A stretch of DNA of 64,000 nucleotides from Hyphomicrobiales bacterium. GTDB taxonomy: Bacteria; Pseudomonadota; Alphaproteobacteria; Rhizobiales; JACESI01. The stretch is taken from the NCBI GenBank assembly GCA_039973685.1, contig JBDWKL010000019.1, forward strand, positions 1 to 64,000. The letters are read 5' to 3'. The position numbers and the translations under genes were made by a program. Below, one piece after another: positions 16,230 to 23,954 of this stretch; positions within the stretch are counted from its first letter, which is position 1, and each line of letters opens with the position of its first letter. The notes below the pieces were generated by a model. It was not told where the DNA came from. It saw only the letters and a program-made list of their open reading frames with translations, and made no database searches.

Positions 16230-16805
16230 ATGATACCGACAAACACCAGCGACAAAGCAGTCGCCATTTTGAATTCAGCGCGCGTGTTGATGATGGACCG
16301 TGGCTATAACGGGTTTAGTTTTCGCGATGTTGCCGCAGAAGTGGGCATCAAGAGCGCGAGCATCCACTATCATTACCCGACAAAAGCAGATTTAGCTGAG
16401 GCGACAGCTAAGGCTTATCGCGAGGGTTTCTTAGACTCTGCAAATGGAATTGAAGCCGCGACGACGGCTGATCGCTTGCGTGGCTACGGCGCTTTGTTTA
16501 TCGCAACATTGCGAGATCAAGGCGGATTGTGTCTTGGTGGTGTGTTAGCCGCAGACATCACCACGTTGCCAGAACAGGTTCGTGATGAGGTGACGCTGTT
16601 TTTCCAGCAGCAACATGACTGGGTCGCAGACGTTTTGCGTGAGGGGCAGCTTCAAGGGGAAATCCGTCAAGATATAGATGCGGACGCTTTTGCGAAAATG
16701 TTCGTCTCAGGTCTCGAAGGCGCAATGATGGTCTCCCGCGGGATCAAGCAGCCACAAAATCTTGAGACGGCGTTGGAGACATTGATTCAACTGGCAAAAG
16801 CGTAG
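16230..16805 (+). CDS. TetR/AcrR-family transcriptional regulator (TetR-2)
   Basis: A 191-residue repressor with an N-terminal HTH (GFSFRDVAAEVGIKSASIHY, then HYPTKADL). It is closely similar in the recognition helix to TetR-1 (IRKASIHHHFPSKANL). The C-terminal ligand domain carries a GGLCLGGV segment near residue 95, comparable with the Cys-containing SVCLCV of TetR-1. The ATG at 16230 follows an in-frame GTG at 16227. It is divergent from the metallo-hydrolase and is expected to repress both genes through the two palindromes between them (inference). The inducer is unknown. Confidence 0.9.
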   Translation: MIPTNTSDKAVAILNSARVLMMDRGYNGFSFRDVAAEVGIKSASIHYHYPTKADLAEATAKAYREGFLDSANGIEAATTADRLRGYGALFIATLRDQGGLCLGGVLAADITTLPEQVRDEVTLFFQQQHDWVADVLREGQLQGEIRQDIDADAFAKMFVSGLEGAMMVSRGIKQPQNLETALETLIQLAKA

Positions 16806-16852
16806 GGCATACACAGCAACCACGATTGTATGGCCACCTTAATTGAGCAGCT

Positions 16853-18109
16853 TTATTGTGCTGGATACTCCAAAGGCATATTCCAGAAATTGCCTTCAAT
16901 GCGGGTGAGCGGGCGCGATGGCGTTCCTGGCAGAGAGCCTTCTCGAATGATCGCGCTAATATCCGATAAAACATTTCGATTGGTTCGGTAATAAGCATGG
17001 CCGGTGAGGCCTTTAACCCCTTCGACGTTGACTAAATTCACGGTCTTGAGCTCTGCAAATATCTTTTGTTCTGCGGGTTGCAGTTTGTCCTGCGTTAATT
17101 TGCCCAATCGCTCTCCAGTCAATAGGGCTTGCGCTAATCCAAGGGCTGTGTCGCCGGGGTTCACATAGACGGTGATTTGTCCGATCGACGCGCCGAAACC
17201 TTCAGCAATCAAACGTTGGCGTACCACTGAAAAATCAAGATCAGGTGCGGCCATAACAAGGTTCTCGATTTTGAGAACGTCTTTAGGGTTTTTGTTTTGA
17301 GCACGCACAGCAATGATCAATTCACGCAAAGCCGTGGTTGTTACATCTGTGCCTCTGCTGTGCGCGATGATATGGATCTTCTCAAGCTCAGGGATCTGCG
17401 ATAATTGGGTTATAAATTCTTTGAGGTGGAAGACTGTAAATTCACCAGATTCACGGTCTTTGAAATAGCCAAATGCACCCCCTGCACCCGCAGGCCAAGT
17501 ATAGGCAATAGGCACGCCACGGCGACCGCTAAAATGCCAAATATCGGCGATCGAATAGACCGCGTCCTCAAATGAATTATTAAACCCATGAACAAAGATT
17601 ACGACTTCGTTTTTGTTGGCAATCCGCATTTGTTCGCGGATTTGGGCTTGGAATAGCGACCGCTTGCGGTTGTAGGATGCGACAGCGTCAGGATTGCGAA
17701 CAGGTTTACCATTCACGACCTTGAAAGCCGTTGGTGTTTCATCAAACCTCAAAATTTCGCGATTTTCTAAAACGTTGAGCGGTAGTTTTTGCGTCCGTTT
17801 AATCGCACCACTTGCCGCACTTAATGATTGCCAGTTTTGGTTTTTGCCAAAGGAAACCTTAGAGGCACCAAACACTGTGGAGTTTGATCGCTCTTCATTA
17901 TAGGACAACTTTCCGTTTTCATGGACGGGTGCGCGGTCTGTCATATAAAAAATTGATGGAGTTGCGGTGCGATAAGCCGGTGGAACGTCATTATGAGGGT
18001 AGGTTCCATTCGCATAAATATTAGGCGTTGGTGCAAGAACCCTTGTTGAACCACAGGCCGACAGCGTCGCCAAAATTACGAAAAGAAGTAGGCGCTGGAA
18101 ATAAGTCAA
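16853..18109 (-). CDS. Lipoprotein alpha/beta-hydrolase, DUF900 family
   Basis: A 418-residue envelope-anchored alpha/beta hydrolase of the DUF900 type. The N-terminus is a lipoprotein signal (QRLLLFVILATLSACG) with the lipobox LSAC and lipidated Cys19. The core has VVIFVHGFNNSFEDAVY (oxyanion-hole HG), then IHIIAHSRGTD with the presumed nucleophile Ser (family GHSMG/HSxG). Substrate unknown; esterase or lipase activity is the usual guess. The start is TTG at 18109 with AGGA eight bases upstream. It converges with TetR-2, leaving 47 bases between the stops, and no neighbour points to a specific pathway. Confidence 0.85.
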   Translation of the reverse strand: MTYFQRLLLFVILATLSACGSTRVLAPTPNIYANGTYPHNDVPPAYRTATPSIFYMTDRAPVHENGKLSYNEERSNSTVFGASKVSFGKNQNWQSLSAASGAIKRTQKLPLNVLENREILRFDETPTAFKVVNGKPVRNPDAVASYNRKRSLFQAQIREQMRIANKNEVVIFVHGFNNSFEDAVYSIADIWHFSGRRGVPIAYTWPAGAGGAFGYFKDRESGEFTVFHLKEFITQLSQIPELEKIHIIAHSRGTDVTTTALRELIIAVRAQNKNPKDVLKIENLVMAAPDLDFSVVRQRLIAEGFGASIGQITVYVNPGDTALGLAQALLTGERLGKLTQDKLQPAEQKIFAELKTVNLVNVEGVKGLTGHAYYRTNRNVLSDISAIIREGSLPGTPSRPLTRIEGNFWNMPLEYPAQ

Positions 18110-18529
18110 CTAAGAGTTCCTGAACTTTATGGGCCAATTCTTGAATTTGCGCATCATCGAATGAACTGGAATACTAATTTGACGTGGCGTGATGAGGGCA
18201 GTCCTTCACAGCGACACAGTAACCTAGAAAGTATCAGTGATACAAGTGCTGGTTATCGCGTCAATTTCAATTGTAAATAGCTGTAAATAGCACCAAAATT
18301 TTGGCCAAAACGAGCTTGGTCGCGTTATTTCGGCGCATCAAGTATCAAGTTTTAGCAACTTAAATTGACTGTAATTGTACTGATATTCGGTTATTTCTAT
18401 AGGGCAGCGCTCGCTGGCGTGGTTTGTTCCTTGCCAGAATCGTGTTAGTTAACAAGACTGCGACATTGCGAAACTTCATCTCAATGTCTTTTCTCAAGTT
18501 GAGATAATTACAACAAAACAAGCGAATAA
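18110..18529. other. Gene-free spacer with a 10-bp tandem repeat
   Basis: 420 bases between divergent genes (hydrolase on minus, antiporter on plus) with no supported gene. The motif TGTAAATAGC occurs twice head to tail at 18272-18291. The promoters of both genes should lie here, but I see no clear operator. Confidence 0.4.
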
Positions 18530-19747
18530 ATGACAACCGCACTGCTCATTATCTGCCTCTTTACCGTGTGCTTTTGCATGATTGCAAAGCGGATTTCCAA
18601 AACAATTTTAACGGCACCAATGGTGTTTATTGGTTTCGGATTTTTGATGGCTCAAACGGGTGTCATGCCGACCGGAGAAGCTGAGCACCTCCTTCATTTG
18701 GTCGCTGAAATAGCGTTGATCATTCTCCTCTTTCTTGATGCCGCACAAATTGATTTTAATGAACTTCGAAAGCGCCATGTTTGGCCAGTGCGAATGCTGG
18801 CTGTTGGGCTGCCTCTTTGCGTTGTCTTTGGCACGGCAGTCGCATGGCTATTTTTGCCAGATTGGCCAATTTTCGCCGTTGTATTGTTGGCTGCAATCTT
18901 GGCGCCAACGGATGCGGCACTTGGTCAGGCTGTTGTAACAAACCTAGCCGTACCAGAACGCGTTCGCCGTGCGTTGACGGTAGAAAGTGGTTTGAATGAT
19001 GGGCTGGCTCTTCCGGCAATCTTATTGTTTGCAAGTCTCGCGGCAGGTGTCGCCGGACAAACGGATACAAATTGGTTTATATTTGGTGCGAAGCAACTCA
19101 TCTTCGGGCCTCTTGTTGGCATTGCTGTCGGCTTTATAGGCGGGCATTTGTTGATCCGTGCACAGGAAAAGCAATGGACATCAGCAATCTTTGAAGGGAT
19201 TGCCGCTCTCTCCATGGCAGGGTTTGCTTATCTTGCTGCAACGACTGTCGGCGGCAATGGGTTCATTTCCGCATTTGTGGCAGGACTATTGTTTGGCAAC
19301 GTGGTCAAAGGGCGCTGTAAATTCATCTATGAGTTTAACGAAAGTGAAGGACAGATGCTCACATGGGGAGCGTTCTTCTTGCTAGGGCTTGCCTTGGTTC
19401 CTGAAGCCATTCACCACTTGAGTGTACCTGTCTTAGCGATCATCTTCTTGAGCCTTTTCGTTGTTCGGCCCCTTTCCATTTGGATATCTCTGATTAAGAC
19501 CGATGCGCAGCCTACCACGAGATTGTTTTTCGGTTGGTTTGGTCCGCGCGGGCTGGCAACAGCGTTGTTTGCTCTTTTGATCGTTCCCATGGTTGGGCAC
19601 GAATTAGCAGAGCCAATTTTGTATCTTGCAGTTAATGCGGTATGGATTAGTGCGCTTTTACATGGTTTAAGTGCGGTCCCAGGCGCAAATTGGTATGGCA
19701 GTTGGTATAGCAAGAAATCAAAATCAGATGAACTTCCCCCAAACTGA
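18530..19747 (+). CDS. Cation:proton antiporter, CPA1 (NhaP-like) type
   Basis: A 405-residue inner-membrane antiporter with about 12 hydrophobic segments. Transport-core motifs are AILAPTDAALGQAVV (TM5-like, with the Asp) and ALTVESGLNDGLALP (ND in the TM6-like segment), the pattern of CPA1 Na+(K+)/H+ antiporters. The C-terminal cytoplasmic tail is very short. It exchanges monovalent cations for protons and fits a marine or saline habitat. It lies 77 bases upstream of the Rieske operon on the same strand, with no visible terminator between, so read-through is possible. Confidence 0.88.
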   Translation: MTTALLIICLFTVCFCMIAKRISKTILTAPMVFIGFGFLMAQTGVMPTGEAEHLLHLVAEIALIILLFLDAAQIDFNELRKRHVWPVRMLAVGLPLCVVFGTAVAWLFLPDWPIFAVVLLAAILAPTDAALGQAVVTNLAVPERVRRALTVESGLNDGLALPAILLFASLAAGVAGQTDTNWFIFGAKQLIFGPLVGIAVGFIGGHLLIRAQEKQWTSAIFEGIAALSMAGFAYLAATTVGGNGFISAFVAGLLFGNVVKGRCKFIYEFNESEGQMLTWGAFFLLGLALVPEAIHHLSVPVLAIIFLSLFVVRPLSIWISLIKTDAQPTTRLFFGWFGPRGLATALFALLIVPMVGHELAEPILYLAVNAVWISALLHGLSAVPGANWYGSWYSKKSKSDELPPN

Positions 19748-19824
19748 CGCACCCGAACTGAAAAATGCGGACGAGTAAAACAAACAACCTCTAATATCGG
19801 CTAACAGCCTTCAGCTTACAAATT

Positions 19825-21447
19825 ATGGAAAAACCTATGAATTTAGTATCCGTCGCAAAATATGACGAACTTCCAGACCGTGACCCACAATATGCGCTTG
19901 TTGGAAGCGTTGATTTGGTTGTGGTTCGTTTTGATGAAAGAGTTTCCGTCATGTATGGACGATGTCTTCACCGAGGCGCGTTGATGTCGGATGGTTTTGT
20001 CCGTGGTGATGATCTGATCTGTGGGGTTCACGATTGGGATTATCGTTTGGATGGCGGCGTCTCCGCTTACAACAACAAAGAAGCGCTGCCTGTGTTTAAA
20101 TCATGGGTGGAAGATGGTGAGGTTGTTGTTGATGAAGATGAGATCAACGAATGGGGCAAAAAGCACCCGCAACCCTTTAATCGCGATAGTTATTTGGGCC
20201 TTTATGCAGACACCGAGCACGGCAATGCAGAAGAGCCATATACTGGATTGATCCAGCACTATGCGAAAAATGGCCTAACAAAAACGGGACATCACGGCAA
20301 ATTAGATGCCATGGGTGTACCACGTGGTGAACTGCCTGATTGGGATGAAATCCAGCTTTTAACAGCACAGCTCCACAAAGCGCCGCTGCTTGATGAGGAT
20401 GCAGTGGGCACCGAGGTAATCATCGGGCCAAATGCACAAAAGCCGCTGACATTGAAAATTCCGTTGTTCGTATCAGACATGAGTTTCGGTGCTTTATCCG
20501 AGCCTGCCAAAATTGCTTTGGCGCGCGGGGCGGAACTTGCTGGCACTGGCATTTGTTCGGGTGAGGGCGGCATGTTGCCAGAAGAGCAAGAAGCCAATTC
20601 TCGCTATTTTTACGAACTTGCCTCGTCCAGATTTGGCTTTAGCTGGGACAAGCTTGATAAGGTTCAAGCGTTCCATTTTAAAGGCGGTCAAGGCGCGAAG
20701 ACAGGCACGGGCGGCCACTTGCCGGGCAATAAAGTACATGGAAAAATTGCAGAAGTGCGTGGGCTAAACCCAGGCGATGACGCTATTTCACCACCGCGGT
20801 TCCCAGAATGGACAGAGCCAAGCCAAATCAAAGAATTCGCCGACGAAGTGCGTGACCGTACAGGCGGAATACCAATCGGCTACAAACTTTCTGCTCAACA
20901 CATTGAGAAAGATATTGATGCTGCCCTTGAGGTTGGCGTTGATTACATCATCCTTGATGGCCGTGGCGGTGGTACAGGTGCAGCGCCGATTATCTTCCGC
21001 GATAATATCTCTGTGCCAACCATTCCCGCACTTGCTCGCGCCCGTCGTCATCTCGACAATCTTGGGCGACAAGACATAACGCTCGTCATCACAGGTGGTT
21101 TGCGTAAGCCAGCAGATTTCATCAAGGCATTGGCGCTTGGTGCTGACGCGATTGCGCTTTCAAATTCTGCCATGCAAGCGATTGGCTGTATTGCTATGCG
21201 CGCTTGCCACACCAATAACTGTCCAGTTGGTATCGCGTCACAAAAACCGCATTTGGCGAACCGTCTGATTGTCGAAAAATCAGCGCGTCAATTGACCAAC
21301 TTTTTTGATGCGTCCGTAGAATTGATGCAAGTTATGGCGCGTGCTTGCGGCCATGACCATCTGTCTAAATTCAACAGTGACGACCTCACAACTTGGAAGC
21401 GGGAAATGGCCGATCTTACCGGCGTTTCTTATGGTGGTGTAGCATGA
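19825..21447 (+). CDS. Rieske-glutamate-synthase-like FMN/Fe-S fusion protein
   Basis: A 540-residue soluble fusion. The N-terminal Rieske domain (about 8-110) has CLH (C47, H49) and CGVH (C66, H69) for a [2Fe-2S] cluster. The rest (about 175-535) is the FMN-binding glutamate-synthase alpha-subunit fold: FVSDMSFGALSEPAKIALA, GICSGEGGM, FKGGQGAKTGTGGHLPG and the triad C455-C461-C466 (CIAMRACHTNNC) for a [3Fe-4S] cluster. The glutaminase domain of true glutamate synthase is absent, as in archaeal-type and N-methylglutamate-synthase-related proteins. It is the first gene of a coupled six-gene operon (ATGA overlap with the next). The substrate is unknown. The start could also be the ATG at 19837. 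Confidence 0.9.
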   Translation: MEKPMNLVSVAKYDELPDRDPQYALVGSVDLVVVRFDERVSVMYGRCLHRGALMSDGFVRGDDLICGVHDWDYRLDGGVSAYNNKEALPVFKSWVEDGEVVVDEDEINEWGKKHPQPFNRDSYLGLYADTEHGNAEEPYTGLIQHYAKNGLTKTGHHGKLDAMGVPRGELPDWDEIQLLTAQLHKAPLLDEDAVGTEVIIGPNAQKPLTLKIPLFVSDMSFGALSEPAKIALARGAELAGTGICSGEGGMLPEEQEANSRYFYELASSRFGFSWDKLDKVQAFHFKGGQGAKTGTGGHLPGNKVHGKIAEVRGLNPGDDAISPPRFPEWTEPSQIKEFADEVRDRTGGIPIGYKLSAQHIEKDIDAALEVGVDYIILDGRGGGTGAAPIIFRDNISVPTIPALARARRHLDNLGRQDITLVITGGLRKPADFIKALALGADAIALSNSAMQAIGCIAMRACHTNNCPVGIASQKPHLANRLIVEKSARQLTNFFDASVELMQVMARACGHDHLSKFNSDDLTTWKREMADLTGVSYGGVA

Positions 21448-21833
21448 ACCAAGCGGAAGTAATCCTTTACGGCCTCCAAATCTGGCTGACCATCGGCGCC
21501 GTCATTGCCGTAGTGTTTTTGACAGTTGGCATTGACCGTATTGATGAAGATGCACAAGGCGCTTATGTATTTCGTCCTCTACTTGTTCCTGCTGTTTTGA
21601 TTATTTGGCCGTTGATTCTATGGCGTTGGTACATACTTGAGAGCGGTAAAGATGCATGGGATAAACGCCATAAATCGCCGCGTAATGCTCATTTTTGGGT
21701 GGCAATTTTGTTTGTGGTCGCAATTCCTTCCATCATGGTTGCAGGCCTTTCACTGCGCCAACAATGGCCAGCTGACTTTACACCGCAAAAGATTGCACCT
21801 GCTGAAACTGCCGAACAGGAGCAAGCTCAATGA
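21444..21833 (+). CDS. Small membrane protein of the Rieske operon
   Basis: A 129-residue protein with three hydrophobic segments (about residues 5-27, 43-60, 78-98) and a polar C-terminal tail (KIAPAETAEQEQAQ). I do not recognise a family. Position and topology suggest a membrane anchor or subunit for the adjacent redox proteins (inference). The ATG at 21444 overlaps the upstream stop (ATGA), which decides the start, and the stop overlaps the next ATG in the same way. An in-frame start further upstream inside the previous gene is therefore unnecessary. Confidence 0.8.
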   Translation: MNQAEVILYGLQIWLTIGAVIAVVFLTVGIDRIDEDAQGAYVFRPLLVPAVLIIWPLILWRWYILESGKDAWDKRHKSPRNAHFWVAILFVVAIPSIMVAGLSLRQQWPADFTPQKIAPAETAEQEQAQ

Positions 21834-22888
21834 GTGTTAAATATACCCCCGTTCAGTGGAACCCTAATAAATGGAAATACAACGCCGTTATGCTGGTGAG
21901 TGTATTTGCCTATCTCTACTTGTTCATCAACTACACACCAGCCTTGTTGGACAATGCAGGCCGCATTGATGGCCGCGTGCATAATGCCCGTGCTTTTGGA
22001 TCTTGTGCGTTTTTGATGCTGACGGTGATTTTATGTATCGGGCCGCTCGCTCGTCTCGATCAGCGCTTCTTGCCGCTTCTATATAACCGTCGCCATTTCG
22101 GTGTGATGACTGCTTTTGTCGGCATTACCCACGCGAGCTATATCATCAACTGGTATTTTGCGTTTTCATCATCAGACAAATATGAAGCACTTTTGAATGC
22201 CAACACCAGCTATGGGCAACTTTCAGGTTTTCCCTTTGAAGTCTTCGGCATATTTTCTCTGAGTTGCCTCATCATTTTGGCTGTGACGAGCCATGATTTT
22301 TGGATGAAGTTCTTTACGCCACGCATTTGGAAAAGTGTGCATTATCTTGTCTATGCTGCCTATATATCCGTGGTCGCTCATGTGAGTTTCGGTATCTTGC
22401 AAGATCAGCAAAACCATACCTTCACGGTGATCTTCATCTTGGGTGGTTTGATCGTTGCTTTGTTGCATCTGCTTGCAGCCCTTCATGAACGCAAACATGG
22501 CGATCGGTTTGTTGACCGTAACGCTGAATGGGTGAAGGTTTGTGATGTCGGCGAAATGAGCGAAGGATATGCCAAGATCGTGCAATTGTCTGAAGGTGAG
22601 CGTGTTGCTGTTTATCTACAAGAGGGCAAATTGTCTGCTATCTCAAATGCCTGTGCTCACCAAAACGGGCCGCTGGGCGAGGGTAAAGTGATTGATTGTC
22701 TCGTCACCTGCCCATGGCATGGTTTCCAATATGATGTGAGAAGTGGCCGTTCACCGGCACCGTTTACTGAAACCGTTCCGACCTACCGTGTCAGCATTCA
22801 AGGGGACGCCGTGATGGTTGACCCGAACGCTAATCCACCAGGCACCTATGTTGAGCCAGTCCCTCTTTCACTTGCAGGAGCACAATAA
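21830..22888 (+). CDS. Ferric-reductase-like membrane domain fused to Rieske domain
   Basis: A 352-residue fusion. The N-terminal part (about 18-215) has six or so membrane segments resembling the ferric-reductase/MsrQ-like haem b domain, with candidate haem ligands H101 (GITHAS), H171 (SVHYLVYAAY) and H184 (VVAHVSFG). The C-terminal Rieske domain (about 233-340) has CAH (C275, H277) and CPWH (C294, H297). By topology the Rieske domain probably faces the cytoplasm and passes electrons to or from the haems and the quinone pool (inference). It overlaps both neighbours (ATGA before, TAATG after), so the six proteins are made together. Confidence 0.88.
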   Translation: MSVKYTPVQWNPNKWKYNAVMLVSVFAYLYLFINYTPALLDNAGRIDGRVHNARAFGSCAFLMLTVILCIGPLARLDQRFLPLLYNRRHFGVMTAFVGITHASYIINWYFAFSSSDKYEALLNANTSYGQLSGFPFEVFGIFSLSCLIILAVTSHDFWMKFFTPRIWKSVHYLVYAAYISVVAHVSFGILQDQQNHTFTVIFILGGLIVALLHLLAALHERKHGDRFVDRNAEWVKVCDVGEMSEGYAKIVQLSEGERVAVYLQEGKLSAISNACAHQNGPLGEGKVIDCLVTCPWHGFQYDVRSGRSPAPFTETVPTYRVSIQGDAVMVDPNANPPGTYVEPVPLSLAGAQ

Positions 22889-23649
22889 TGAGCCCAGAGA
22901 ATAAACCCTTTTTCGTTGGATATTTGGGTATTCCAAAAGGCCTAGGCGTGTTCTTGGGCTTTATATCGATCATGCTTCTAACGGCTTTTGCCACCAGTGC
23001 AGCCTTGATTGGCGGCACCCAAGATGATCCGGGTAAAGCAGGTTTTCGCTTTGATTATGGACGCCAAACGTTAGAAGGCGTGATTGAAGCAAAGCCTTAC
23101 CCGCTTCTTTATGTAACAAAAGGCAATAAGCGCATCAAAGCCGGACGCACGCTGATGCTTTCTGGCCAAGGTAAATCCGGCGCCATGAAATCCGTCATTG
23201 CCCTTGATGGACAACTTGTGGAAGCAAAAGGGATCATTTTGGAGCGCGGCGAACTTGATATGCTGCAATTGTTTCCTCGTAAGCGCGGTATCAAAAAGCT
23301 TTCAGACCAAGCCAATATTCCACAAAGCACACCCATTGGCACATGGCGTGTTCAAGGGGAAATCTGCGATGGGAAATGTCTTGCTGGCGCCATGAAACCA
23401 GGCCGAGGCCTTGCCCATAAGGCCTGTGCAAATCTTTGCCTTGAAGGGGATATTCCACCCGTGTTCGTGAGCAGCCAACCTGTTGAAGGCCACGAGTTTT
23501 TGTTGATTGGCAATGTCAACGGCGGCCCGCTTGGTAAAGAGCTTTATGATTATGTTGGTCAGTTCGTGGATATTGAAGCGAAAATTGAAAAACGCGGCGA
23601 CGTGCTGGTTCTGCTTGTTGATCCGAACAAAGTAAGGTTGATCCCATGA
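22888..23649 (+). CDS. Membrane-anchored protein with a conserved-looking Cys/His motif
   Basis: A 253-residue protein with one N-terminal membrane segment (LGVFLGFISIMLLTAFATSA, about 19-38) and a large domain, probably periplasmic. Near residues 160-184 it has C160-x3-C164, H177-x2-C180-x3-C184, inside GEICDGKCLAGAMKPGRG and LAHKACANLC. That arrangement suggests metal or haem binding, or disulfide exchange (inference). I do not recognise a named family. It starts on TAATG with the upstream ferric-reductase-like gene and ends on ATGA with the next. In this context it is the best candidate for the extracytoplasmic electron acceptor or donor of the operon. Confidence 0.75.
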   Translation: MSPENKPFFVGYLGIPKGLGVFLGFISIMLLTAFATSAALIGGTQDDPGKAGFRFDYGRQTLEGVIEAKPYPLLYVTKGNKRIKAGRTLMLSGQGKSGAMKSVIALDGQLVEAKGIILERGELDMLQLFPRKRGIKKLSDQANIPQSTPIGTWRVQGEICDGKCLAGAMKPGRGLAHKACANLCLEGDIPPVFVSSQPVEGHEFLLIGNVNGGPLGKELYDYVGQFVDIEAKIEKRGDVLVLLVDPNKVRLIP

Positions 23650-23903
23650 GACGTGTAATCAGTCTTGCAATTGTAACCTTTGTTGGCTTCGTTTTGTTTT
23701 ATGTATCCCGTTTTTGGGCCTTTAGGTTGTGGGATCGTCCAGGCCTTTTTGAGTGGAAAGAACTCAGGCCTCAAGGAGACCTTGTTGCCAAATGGTTGCG
23801 CGGTACGGATTTTGCGCCTTTCGAATTGATGATATGGGCGATTGGCGTCTTTTTGATTTTGACTTGGCTTCAAAAGCTATTCGACAAAACAAGCGGCCAC
23901 TGA
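23646..23903 (+). CDS. Small membrane protein of the Rieske operon
   Basis: An 85-residue protein with two hydrophobic segments (about 5-25 and 61-77) separated by a hydrophilic, probably extracytoplasmic loop. No family is recognised. ATGA overlap with the preceding gene fixes the start and indicates coupling. A 51-base gap follows before the Rieske-ThDP gene. It may be an assembly or anchoring subunit of the membrane redox complex (inference). Confidence 0.72.
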   Translation: MRRVISLAIVTFVGFVLFYVSRFWAFRLWDRPGLFEWKELRPQGDLVAKWLRGTDFAPFELMIWAIGVFLILTWLQKLFDKTSGH

Positions 23904-23954
23904 ATGCATTTTGCATTTGAAAATTAAACCATTGGAATTGTGCGGAGACGAAAA

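Noticed and set aside
18360-18542. 60-residue minus-strand open frame upstream of the antiporter
   Set aside because: It overlaps the antiporter start region and has no recognisable features.
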